A DNA stretch of 64,000 bases, taken from positions 1 to 64,000 of the forward strand of contig JAZKDO010000002.1 in assembly GCA_040387555.1 (NCBI GenBank). Direction: 5' to 3'. Each line of letters opens with the position of its first letter. Position 1 is the stretch's first letter. The stretch is from UBA4416 sp040387555. GTDB taxonomy: Bacteria > Bacteroidota > Bacteroidia > B-17B0 > Aurantibacillaceae. Shown here piece by piece: positions 17,494 through 25,444 of this stretch. Under the pieces are notes generated by a model. It was not told the DNA's origin and ran no database searches. It was given only the letters and a program-made list of their open reading frames with translations. The position numbers and the translations under genes were made by a program.

Positions 17494-18051
17494 GTGCCTA
17501 GACAGATGGTAAAGAGAGTGAGTCAGATAATGCTTCTGCTGGTTGTTGCAGTTACATCTTCATTTTTTCAGCAAGAAAAAAATGAGGTAGATGAGTATAC
17601 CGCCAAAACAGCATTCATATATAACTTCACTAAGTTTGTCGAGTGGGGTAATACGGATTCGAATCCTAAATCTAGTTTCGTTATCGGAGTAATTGGGGAC
17701 TCTCCCATACAGCAACATTTGCTTAGTTTGGCCTCAACTAAAACTATCAATGGCAAAAAAATTGAAGTTGTAAGATGTTTAGCCACATCTGCAGAAAACT
17801 GTCGCTGTGAAATATTATTTGTTCCAGAAAATGTGTCTAGCGAAGACTTTCAGGAATTCATTTCATCTTTGAGCACCAGTAACGTATTAATTATTTCAGA
17901 AAAAAAAGGCTTCCTTACACAAGGATCGGCCATTAATTTTTTGATAATGGAAAACAAAATTAAGTTTGAAATTAATGTGCGATCACTCACAAAATCAAAT
18001 CTTAAAGCAAGTTCACAATTATTAAAACTGGCAACCAACATACAGTATTAA
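17494..18051 (+). CDS. YfiR-family (DUF4154) periplasmic protein
   Basis: The protein has 185 residues from GTG 17494; an ATG at 17506 (residue 5) gives an equally good signal peptide and could be the true start. The mature part shows the YfiR hallmark KTAFIYNFTKFVEWGN, then SSFVIGVIGDSPIQQHL, CEILFVPENVS, VLIISEKKGFLTQGSAINFLIMENKIKFEIN and a C-terminal helix with LKASSQLLKLATN. Pseudomonas YfiR is a periplasmic inhibitor of the CHASE8 sensor YfiN. Here the next gene, three bases downstream, encodes a kinase with a CHASE8-like sensor, so YfiR probably controls that kinase. Confidence 0.85.
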   Translation: MPRQMVKRVSQIMLLLVVAVTSSFFQQEKNEVDEYTAKTAFIYNFTKFVEWGNTDSNPKSSFVIGVIGDSPIQQHLLSLASTKTINGKKIEVVRCLATSAENCRCEILFVPENVSSEDFQEFISSLSTSNVLIISEKKGFLTQGSAINFLIMENKIKFEINVRSLTKSNLKASSQLLKLATNIQY

Positions 18052-18054
18052 GGA

Positions 18055-20406
18055 ATGTTAACAAACACCTCCATAAATAAGAAACTTATTGTCATGCAAA
18101 TGATAACATTTACTCTTGTGGTTAATGTATGTTTAGGGTTGTATTTGTATTTTGACTATAATACTTTATTTGAAAACAAGTCTAAGAATCTGTTTGTTGT
18201 TGCTAAGGTTATTGGTACCAATGCGGAAGCACCTTTATTATTTAACGATTCGGAAGCTGCTAATGATATCTTAAATGATTTAAAAGTAGAAACGGATGTT
18301 ACCAATGCCTGTATCCTTGACACCAATCTTAGGGCGATAGGTTCTTATAATAAGGTAGGAGAAACAGATTTTGATTTCAAGAGATTTTCTTTCAAAACCA
18401 ACAGGGTAGAAAGAACAAAAAACGACCTGTTTATCTATTATAAAATCAGAAAGGATAATGAGTGGTTGGGAACTGTATGCCTTAAAGCAGACTTATCAGC
18501 AACTAAGGAACATTTTTATTATAAAGTGAGAATAGCTGCCTTGACACTTTTCATCGGACTTTTAATGGCCCTTCTTGTCTCATCCATTTTGCAAAGGTAC
18601 ATTTCTAAACCTATTGTGGATCTGGCGGAGTTGATGAAGAGCGTGGTAAGTAGTATGAATTATAAAGTGCGCTCCATCTATAGATCGAAGGACGAGATTG
18701 GACAACTGTCTATCGCGTTTAATAACATGCTTGAGAAAATAGAGAAACATGAACAAACTTTATATGAAACCAATAATCAGTTGGAAAGCAGAGTTCAAGA
18801 AAGAACAAACGAATTAAAGTTACAAAACGAAAAACTATTAGACGCAAAAGCTATTGCAGAACAATCAAAGAAAGTGAAGGAACAGTTCTTGGCAACTATG
18901 AGCCATGAGATCAGGACGCCTTTAAACGCTATCCTTGGATTTCAGGAATTATTAAAAGAAACAAAACTCGATGGAGAACAAATGGATTATGTCGAATCGA
19001 TCGACTTTGCAGGGAAAAATCTATTGGTGATTATTAATGATATTTTAGATCTCTCAAAAATTGAAGCCGGTAAATTCGATTTAAACGAAAGCTTTTTCAA
19101 CGTTAATCAAGCCCTGAATTCTGTAAAGGAACTGATAGAATTTAATGCAAAGGAAAAAGACATTGAGTTAATCTTAAATCATGATCCTGCCATACCAGCA
19201 TCCGTTTTTGGAGACAATGCAAGGTTTAATCAAATATTGCTAAACCTGGTTGGCAATGCCGTGAAATTTACCGAACATGGTTTTGTGACCATCTCCAGTA
19301 AATTGATTAGCGCAAAGGCAGATATGGTGCTATGTGAATTTAGTGTTCAGGATACAGGAATAGGTATTGCTAAAGATAAGCTGGGTATTATTTTTGAGCG
19401 TTTTACACAAGCTACTCCCGATACTACCAGAAAATATGGCGGCACAGGATTAGGACTAACCATCGTGGATCAGCTTTTAAAACTGATGGGTGGAAAAATT
19501 TCCGTTGATAGTATCGAAGGGGAAGGATCTACCTTTACATTTTATCTATCCTTTAAACAGGATAATACTTCTTCGACCGCAATACCTAAAGCCGACAAAT
19601 CCCTTCTTCAGAAAAAGGAGGAGAGTAAAAAACTTAATATTTTGGTTGCTGAAGATACGTTTCTGAATCAAAAGCTGATTCGGAAAATAGCCTATAAATG
19701 GGGCCACGACTTAGAAATAGCCGGAAACGGAAAAGAAGCAATTTTGATGCTGGAAAAAAACAACTATGATGTTATTTTAATGGACATTCAAATGCCTGAA
19801 ATGGATGGTTACGCTGCAACCAAAGCTATCAGAAAATTGGAAGACAAAATCAAAAGCCGGATTCCGATCATTGCTTTAACGGCTCATGCCTCTCAGGAAG
19901 AAGCGCAGAAGTGTTTGGATATTGGAATGAATGCATACGTATCAAAGCCTTTTGATTCAAGAGTATTATTAGATAAAATCATTCAACTCACCAGTAACAG
20001 CAGTCAAATCATGCAAGATACCACCCATATTAATAAAGACATCGAGCCGTCTTCCTTACCTTATGATTTAAGTTACGTGATAGAACACGCCGATGGTGAC
20101 ACTGGTTTTATTATAGAAATGATTTCTATTTTTTTAAATGATACACCAGGGGCATTGGAACAATTGAAAGCAGATATTGGCGAAAAGGATTACGAAAAAA
20201 TTAAAATTACTTCTCATAGTATGAAGGGTTTGTTTTTAACACTTGGAGTGAATGAGGCGGCCCGATTATTAAAGGAAATTGAAACCCTTGCTAAATCAAA
20301 TGGCTCACTCGAAAACATTAACTCTAATTTTAAAAAAATAGAAGACTTATTTTTACAATCCAAAGGTTTATTAGAAGATGAACTGGGTAAATTAAAAAAC
20401 GAATAA
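18055..20406 (+). CDS. Hybrid sensor histidine kinase: CHASE8-HAMP-HisKA-HATPase-REC-Hpt
   Basis: This is a 783-residue inner-membrane kinase. Two membrane helices (about 10-32 and 158-181) flank a periplasmic CHASE8-type sensor with VVAKVIGTNAEAPLLFNDS. HAMP and coiled coil follow (about 182-270), then the H-box FLATMSHEIRTPLNAILGF, the N box ILLNLVGNAVKFT, VQDTGIGIAKDK and GGTGLGLTI. A receiver domain (ILVAEDTFLNQK, VILMDIQMPEMDG, ALTAHA, SKPF) and an Hpt domain with SHSMKGLFLTLG complete an intramolecular phosphorelay. YfiN-type proteins normally have this sensor on a GGDEF output; here the output is a kinase. It lies three bases after yfiR-like. Its final acceptor regulator is not visible nearby. 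Confidence 0.92.
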   Translation: MLTNTSINKKLIVMQMITFTLVVNVCLGLYLYFDYNTLFENKSKNLFVVAKVIGTNAEAPLLFNDSEAANDILNDLKVETDVTNACILDTNLRAIGSYNKVGETDFDFKRFSFKTNRVERTKNDLFIYYKIRKDNEWLGTVCLKADLSATKEHFYYKVRIAALTLFIGLLMALLVSSILQRYISKPIVDLAELMKSVVSSMNYKVRSIYRSKDEIGQLSIAFNNMLEKIEKHEQTLYETNNQLESRVQERTNELKLQNEKLLDAKAIAEQSKKVKEQFLATMSHEIRTPLNAILGFQELLKETKLDGEQMDYVESIDFAGKNLLVIINDILDLSKIEAGKFDLNESFFNVNQALNSVKELIEFNAKEKDIELILNHDPAIPASVFGDNARFNQILLNLVGNAVKFTEHGFVTISSKLISAKADMVLCEFSVQDTGIGIAKDKLGIIFERFTQATPDTTRKYGGTGLGLTIVDQLLKLMGGKISVDSIEGEGSTFTFYLSFKQDNTSSTAIPKADKSLLQKKEESKKLNILVAEDTFLNQKLIRKIAYKWGHDLEIAGNGKEAILMLEKNNYDVILMDIQMPEMDGYAATKAIRKLEDKIKSRIPIIALTAHASQEEAQKCLDIGMNAYVSKPFDSRVLLDKIIQLTSNSSQIMQDTTHINKDIEPSSLPYDLSYVIEHADGDTGFIIEMISIFLNDTPGALEQLKADIGEKDYEKIKITSHSMKGLFLTLGVNEAARLLKEIETLAKSNGSLENINSNFKKIEDLFLQSKGLLEDELGKLKNE

Positions 20407-20479
20407 GTAATTTTTTTTCTGATTCGTTTCAAAATGTGTTTCCCCAAGGCCGGCTCCTAACCCCGCTACGCGCACAAAA

Positions 20480-21790
20480 TCATTTTAATAACTTAATGCA
20501 TCTTATCACTTTGCCGGTTTCGTTTAAAATATTTATTGTATAGAATCCATTTTTGAACGAACTGGTATTGATCACGGATTTTCCTTCTAATTGGCCCTTC
20601 ATAATTATCTGACCAAGTGCATCCACTAAAATATAATTTGATTCGTCTGTCTCAGTTCCAATGGTGATCACATCAGAAAATGGATTGGGGTAAGCGGTCA
20701 TATTTTGAGGAGGAGTTTCTTCATTTACAACAATAAATGAAGTATAATAATTCTCAAGATGCCAAAAGTTTTCCCAGGAATTTGTACTTGAATTCCAGTT
20801 TTGATTTAATGTATTAAGTTTATTGCCATAATCATCATAGCTATATTCATCTTTTGTTGAATTAATCCAAGCACCAGACATAGTATTCCATGTTTGATTT
20901 AAAGCATTTAAAAGGCAATGATTTCCATCGAAACTCCCTGTACGTTTACCATATGGATAGTATGAAGAGGTTGTTGTATTCCAGACATGGCGTTCAACGC
21001 TTGTTAAATCATTGTTTGAATAAACGATATTAACAAGTTTTTCGTTATTTACCCAGGAATTTGTGGAAGAATCCCATATTTCACCGACCTGAGTTAAACA
21101 TTGATTTCCATTAGTAAAAGTAGAAGTTAACTTAGTGTCGTTTACCCAGGACGAAGTTGTCGTGTTCCAGATTTGTTTTAAACTTATTAGCATATTGTGT
21201 GAAGCGTCATAAGTAAAGCTACCCATATAATTACTGACCCAGGCTAAGGTTATTGAATCCCAGGTTTGAGTGGTGTATGTAAGCATGTTATTGGTAGGAT
21301 CATATGTACGAACATATTTACTGGAATTGTCCCATCCCGAGGTTACCGAGTTCCATAATTGGTGCGTATCACTTAACTTGTTGTTGGCGGCGTCATATGT
21401 GTTGATGGTTTTCGAGCCGTTTACCCATACAGAACCATTCCAGTACTGCTCTACGTTAGTCAACAAGTTATTTTGACCATCAAAAGTGTAATCAATAGTT
21501 CTGGAATTAGCAGGCCAGGATGAACCATTCCAGGAAGCTCCGACTGAACCCGATTCTTTAAATGATGAGTTGTAGTCATATATAATCCTATAGGTAGGGT
21601 TCCAATTGTTTATACTGGTAGACCAGCTCTTGCTGAACGAGCTGTCAATTAAATTGATGCGGGTAGATGTCGTATTGATTTTAGCTTTGGTATTCGGAAA
21701 CTGTTGTAAGTAATTCCAGACAGAAGTCTGTGGAACCTGTGAAAAGCTATTTAAAGAGAACGCTAAGAAAAGAAATAAATTTTTTTTCAT
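20480..21790 (-). CDS. Large secreted protein with about ten Trp/Asn repeats and a T9SS tail
   Basis: The 436-residue protein has a signal peptide (about 1-17). Residues about 60-345 are tandem repeats of about 30 residues, each built as a W(N/D)SxTxxWVN block followed by a YDxxNNxL turn (for example YDAANNKLSDTHQLWNS and YDPTNNMLTYTTQTWDS). They recall YD/RHS-type strand-turn repeats but with Trp at the core. A T9SS tail closes it: MTAYPNPFSDVITIG, YILVDALGQIIM, SFKNGFYTINIL and a basic end. It would be a surface or released beta-solenoid-like protein. Repeat number could vary between strains. No enzyme domain was recognised. Confidence 0.75.
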   Translation of the reverse strand: MKKNLFLFLAFSLNSFSQVPQTSVWNYLQQFPNTKAKINTTSTRINLIDSSFSKSWSTSINNWNPTYRIIYDYNSSFKESGSVGASWNGSSWPANSRTIDYTFDGQNNLLTNVEQYWNGSVWVNGSKTINTYDAANNKLSDTHQLWNSVTSGWDNSSKYVRTYDPTNNMLTYTTQTWDSITLAWVSNYMGSFTYDASHNMLISLKQIWNTTTSSWVNDTKLTSTFTNGNQCLTQVGEIWDSSTNSWVNNEKLVNIVYSNNDLTSVERHVWNTTTSSYYPYGKRTGSFDGNHCLLNALNQTWNTMSGAWINSTKDEYSYDDYGNKLNTLNQNWNSSTNSWENFWHLENYYTSFIVVNEETPPQNMTAYPNPFSDVITIGTETDESNYILVDALGQIIMKGQLEGKSVINTSSFKNGFYTINILNETGKVIRCIKLLK

Positions 21791-21824
21791 AAGGAATGTC
21801 TTTTAACGTGTAATCAAAATTAAA

Positions 21825-21860
21825 CAAAAAACCCATTAGCGTAACAACAGCTAATGGGTT
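21825..21860 (-). terminator. Rho-independent terminator downstream of glutaryl-CoA dehydrogenase
   Basis: An 11-base stem, AACCCATTAGC with GCTAATGGGTT, is followed on the minus strand by a T-rich run (TTTTTTGTTTA). It ends the acyl-CoA dehydrogenase transcript. Confidence 0.85.
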
Positions 21861-21881
21861 CCTGTAATATATAAGAGGTTA

Positions 21882-23060
21882 TTATGAAAAAGCGTTAAAG
21901 CCTGTCACATCCATGCCGGTAATCAACAAGTGAATATCGTGAGTTCCTTCATAGGTAATTACAGATTCTAAATTCATCATATGACGCATGATTGGGTATT
22001 CGCCGGTAATACCCATACCACCATGTATTTGGCGTGCTTCACGCGCTATCTGTAAAGCCATGCTCACGTTGTTACGTTTAGCCATACTGATTTGAGCAGG
22101 AGTAGCGCGGTGTTCATTTTTCAAAACACCAAGTCTCCAGGTTAATAATTGAGCCTTGGTAATCTCCGTGATCATTTCAGCTAATTTTTTTTGTGTTAAC
22201 TGAAACGCACCAATTGGTTTCCCAAACTGTACACGTTCTTTACTGTAACGCAAAGCACTATCGTAACAATCCATTGCTGCACCAATAACACCCCAGGCAA
22301 TTCCAAAGCGCGCAGAATTTAAGCAACCCAAGGGCCCTTTTAAACCTTTTACATTTGGCAATAAATTTTCTTTAGGAACTTTTACGTTATCAAAAACTAA
22401 TTCACCGGTTGCGCTTGCACGTAAGCTCCATTTTCCGTGAGTTTCAGGGGTTGTAAAACCCGGATCGCCTCTTTCAACAATTAAGCCTCTGATTTCTCCG
22501 GCTTCATCTTTTGCCCAAACAATAGCAATATCAGCAAATGGTGAATTACTAATCCACATTTTAGCGCCGTTTAATAAATAATGATCACCTTTATCTTTAA
22601 AGTTGGTTAGCATGCCATTTGGATTACTTCCATGATCCGGCTCTGTTAAACCAAAGCAACCCATTAAATCACCGGCTGCTAATTTTGGTAAATATTTTTT
22701 CTTTTGTTCTTCGCTACCGTAAGCGAAAATAGGATACATTACTAATGAGCTTTGAACTGAAGCAGTAGAACGTAAACCACTATCACCACGTTCTAATTCC
22801 TGCATGATTAACCCATAAGAAATCTGGTCTAAACCCGGACCACCGTATTCAGCAGGAATATAAGGGCCAAAAGCACCAATTTCCGCTAATCCTTTGATCC
22901 ATTGTTTTGGGAAAGTGGTTGTTTGGCAAGCCTCTTCCACGATGGGAGTTACTTCTTTTTTTACCCATGCACGGGCAGTATCTCGTATTAATTTATGTTC
23001 ATCACTTAAGAGTTCATCCATTAAATAATAATCGTGTGCCTGAAAGTTATCTGTAGCCAT
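21882..23060 (-). CDS. gcdH: Glutaryl-CoA dehydrogenase
   Basis: The 392-residue FAD enzyme of the acyl-CoA dehydrogenase family oxidatively decarboxylates glutaryl-CoA to crotonyl-CoA in lysine and tryptophan breakdown. The family motifs GCFGLTEPDHGSNP, WISNSPFADIAIVWAK, RFGIAWGVIGAAMDCYDSAL and REARQIHGGMGITGEY are present. The catalytic base is Glu371 in TYEGTHDIH. The segment after it, GMDVTGFNAF, resembles the human enzyme (AITGIQAF), which is why GCDH is favoured over other acyl-CoA dehydrogenases. The gene is monocistronic, with a good terminator. Confidence 0.85.
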   Translation of the reverse strand: MATDNFQAHDYYLMDELLSDEHKLIRDTARAWVKKEVTPIVEEACQTTTFPKQWIKGLAEIGAFGPYIPAEYGGPGLDQISYGLIMQELERGDSGLRSTASVQSSLVMYPIFAYGSEEQKKKYLPKLAAGDLMGCFGLTEPDHGSNPNGMLTNFKDKGDHYLLNGAKMWISNSPFADIAIVWAKDEAGEIRGLIVERGDPGFTTPETHGKWSLRASATGELVFDNVKVPKENLLPNVKGLKGPLGCLNSARFGIAWGVIGAAMDCYDSALRYSKERVQFGKPIGAFQLTQKKLAEMITEITKAQLLTWRLGVLKNEHRATPAQISMAKRNNVSMALQIAREARQIHGGMGITGEYPIMRHMMNLESVITYEGTHDIHLLITGMDVTGFNAFS

Positions 23061-23185
23061 TTTTATAATTTTTTAAAGTCAGTAATATTACAAAAATACT
23101 GTGGAACACACAAAAGAAAAAGGCGTGGCTTAGTTGTGGATTTACCCTCCAAATGGTATGACAAGCAAAGAATTTTTGAATACAC

Positions 23186-23864
23186 TTACTGAACTACATT
23201 ATAACGTATTAAATTCCAGGTTCGATTACTATCTAATTGTTCACGCCTGACAATACCTATATTTTTAGCTATGTAATAAGTTGTATTTTGGCCATCATCA
23301 CAATCACTACCATAGTTAAACCATTTTTGAGTAGCTGAAAAGTTTTTAGAATTTAATATAAACAAATTGTAATACTTGATATAAGTAAGTTGATCCATTG
23401 ATATATATATAATGATTTCCCCACATCAACAACTGCTATATTAATATTCAATCCATTTTTATTGCCACTACCTGGCATTATATATCTTTCCTAAAAATCC
23501 GAGGAATATTGTTATTAACCTCATAGCTCTGATCCAGCCAGTTTTGATATTTGTAATGATCAAAGCTACTCAAAGCATTGCATGTAAACCAACTAAAGGT
23601 GCCTCGATACAGTCCCTTTGCTACTTCGGCATCACCATTTGTATAAGTGCCCTTGTTTGCAAAAGTGATATAAATACTATCTAAAATTCCACTAATACTA
23701 TCTTCGTAAACCCAATAAGTACCAGGTTTAAAATAAGCATAATCATATAAATCCTGATTTACGGGAGACTTAAATCCCTGATCAACAGGCTCTGGACTTC
23801 TTTTACATTTTGTGAAGGCTGTGAGGCAAATGCCAATAAATAACATGTAGGCTAGCTTTTTCAT
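23186..23864 (-). pseudogene. Cys-lipoprotein gene broken by two frameshifts at TA repeats
   Basis: Three reading frames join into one plausible protein of about 225 residues. Part 1 (23864-23478) has a lipobox TKC and PGTYWVYEDSISG, and ends at IPRIFRKDI. Part 2 (about 23478-23400) reads PGSGNKNGLNINIAVVDVGK. Part 3 (23398-23186) reads MDQLTYIKYYNLFIL and ends RTWNLIRYNVVQ. Both joints lie in TA dinucleotide runs (about 23479-23485 and 23401-23411). Removing two bases from each run restores a continuous frame (FRKDIMPGSG and SLYISMDQL). The family resembles small Bacteroidota lipoproteins with a YWVYEDS core. It may be a pseudogene, a phase-variable gene or an assembly error. The start is two bases from the stop of the upstream lipoprotein gene. 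Confidence 0.65.
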
Positions 23865-23866
23865 AT

Positions 23867-24205
23867 TTATTTTTTTACCATGACCATTATATTTGTTTTA
23901 CGTCGGTAATGGTAATAATTGTAACTCTCCCCTATAATAGAATAGCCATTCTGGCCATTTAATTGAATTTTGATAATGTCCTTTTTAGGAACTATAATTT
24001 GTTTTGTGGCCACTCCGTTGCCATCTGTGTAAATTACAGTCTCTGTATTTCCACTGCTATGGTGTTGGACATCAGTTATTATTACTTGTATTCCGCTTAC
24101 AGGGCTGTTGGTGTCGACATCCATTGCTTTCACAGTAATAGTTCTACTTTTATAACAACTAAACAATCCGAAAATTATTGGAACTAATACGCAGACTTTT
24201 TTCAT
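23867..24205 (-). CDS. Small Cys-lipoprotein with an Ig-like fold
   Basis: This 112-residue protein has a signal and lipobox GLFSC (Cys17). The mature region TITVKAMDVDTNSPVSGIQV, followed by TDGNGVATKQIIV, has the strand order of carboxypeptidase-regulatory or Ig-like domains. It ends in a basic tail. It lies between two other lipoprotein genes on the same strand with short spacing, so the three probably form one transcript. Function unknown. Confidence 0.6.
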   Translation of the reverse strand: MKKVCVLVPIIFGLFSCYKSRTITVKAMDVDTNSPVSGIQVIITDVQHHSSGNTETVIYTDGNGVATKQIIVPKKDIIKIQLNGQNGYSIIGESYNYYHYRRKTNIMVMVKK

Positions 24206-24225
24206 GCTGGTTTATTTTCTATTCT

Positions 24226-24549
24226 TTAATGCACCCTCAAATCAATATGTTTCAACTCATCTCTATTTAAGGACTCTTTACGAGCCCAGCCGCTATCACA
24301 CAAAACATCAAGACTAAAAGATCTATTTTTGGCGGTTAGATAGTTAAACGTAAATCTTCCATTGTTATCTGTTTGAGTAGATCTACTGGTTAAAGAGGCA
24401 TCTTTTCCACTTGTATATTCGGCAAGAACTACCGTAACATTGGCAACCGGATAATTGTGTTTTGAGTACACGGTTCCTTCTGATTGTACCTTTTTTTGGC
24501 AAGCGCTGAAATGAACAGCAATGAATAAGAGGTATACTAATTTTCTCAC
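24226..24549 (-). CDS. Small Cys-lipoprotein with carboxypeptidase-regulatory-like domain
   Basis: The protein has 107 residues, with lipobox HFSAC (Cys17). It contains SEGTVYSKHNYPVANVTVVL and TDNNGRFTFNYL, the hallmark of the CarboxypepD_reg-like beta-sandwich, and ends ELKHIDLRVH. It is the first gene of the three-gene lipoprotein group and lies 20 bases upstream of the next one. It is probably a surface or periplasmic lipoprotein; function unknown. Confidence 0.65.
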   Translation of the reverse strand: MRKLVYLLFIAVHFSACQKKVQSEGTVYSKHNYPVANVTVVLAEYTSGKDASLTSRSTQTDNNGRFTFNYLTAKNRSFSLDVLCDSGWARKESLNRDELKHIDLRVH

Positions 24550-24890
24550 AGATTATAATTTTATGTTATTTGAAATTTATCTTATGTTGAGTTATATAAA
24601 ATTGAAGAAGTAGTGCCGGGCCTGAATCCAATTAGTAAGTTAAGTTTATATAGGTAGTGTCAATTGGAAAAAGGTATTTATAAGCTAAAAATAACATTTT
24701 TGTTTGATGTAGTAAAACTATAAGCAGCATTGAAATTTGAACTATTGTTAAAGCAGTTTTTAGCACATTTAGAAGAAACTTTAAATAGTGTGCTCATGAA
24801 ATTATTAGTTCATCTGGAGCGACTTGTTGTGTGTTTTTAGAGCCCCTTTTAACTTTCCCACAGCACTTTTATCCATGCTTCCACGTAGGT

Positions 24891-24922
24891 ATACCCGTAC
24901 TTAAAGCGTAGCATACCCGTAC
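24891..24922. repeat. Direct repeat ATACCCGTAC with 22-base period
   Basis: ATACCCGTAC occurs at 24891-24900 and again at 24913-24922, two turns of the helix apart. It lies about 340 bases upstream of the lipoprotein group and could be a paired regulator site or just a local duplication. Confidence 0.4.
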
Positions 24923-24986
24923 ATAGTGCGTGTCAAGTATATGGTTTTCATAACTAAAAGATTATCAAGGACTTACAATTTTAACG

Positions 24987-25015
24987 CAAAAAACCCCGCA
25001 TTCCTGCAGGGTTTT
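24987..25015 (-). terminator. Rho-independent terminator after the His/Cys-rich protein gene
   Basis: On the minus strand AAAACCCTGCA and TGCGGGGTTTT pair around GGAA, with a mismatch near the base, then a run of T. Confidence 0.8.
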
Positions 25016-25038
25016 CACTATATAAATAAAAAGAAAAG

Positions 25039-25386
25039 TTAATGGTGTGCGTGTTCTTCTGTTTTTGCAGGAACAGCTGTATGAGTTGAATCTGTTTTCA
25101 TAATAGAATCAGTAACCGCAGCAGTTTCTTCTGTTACCACTTCATGTTCGTGGCCTTCAACTGCTGTGTGTTCAGTAGGAGTACCATGTTCGCCATGTGC
25201 TTCGTGCTTTGCATCGCAAGCCGCTTCACATTTTTCACCGTCTTCACAACAGCCATGCCCTTTATCACAAGTGCTTACAGCCAATAAAATGGCTAACACT
25301 GTTACTAAAGCTAATATTAATGGTGTACGAAACGCAACTGGTTTTGCTTCCTGCGGATGATTGTCGTGATCGTGATGAGAACTCAT
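25039..25386 (-). CDS. His/Cys/Glu-rich single-pass membrane protein
   Basis: The protein has 115 residues. The N-terminus is His-rich and cytosolic (MSSHHDHDNHPQEA), followed by one membrane helix (about 24-41). A Cys cluster lies directly after it (CDKGHGCCEDGEKCEAACDAK), then a long His/Glu/Thr-rich tail ending in HAHH. The composition strongly suggests a metal-binding protein (zinc, copper or nickel) facing the periplasm, but no family was recognised. Its own terminator follows. Chaperone, buffer or regulator roles are all possible. Confidence 0.55.
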   Translation of the reverse strand: MSSHHDHDNHPQEAKPVAFRTPLILALVTVLAILLAVSTCDKGHGCCEDGEKCEAACDAKHEAHGEHGTPTEHTAVEGHEHEVVTEETAAVTDSIMKTDSTHTAVPAKTEEHAHH

Positions 25387-25444
25387 AACTAAAGGGTTTA
25401 ATTTTTTATGTGGTAAAAATAATTTATTTATTGATGAAACAAAA

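Larger units (their letters stand above)
24550..25038. other. Intergenic region of 489 bases with a direct repeat and a terminator
   Basis: I see no convincing gene here. It holds a pair of ten-base direct repeats (24891-24922) and a terminator (24987-25015), each listed separately. The rest is AT-rich and must contain the promoter of the lipoprotein group to its left. Confidence 0.5.
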
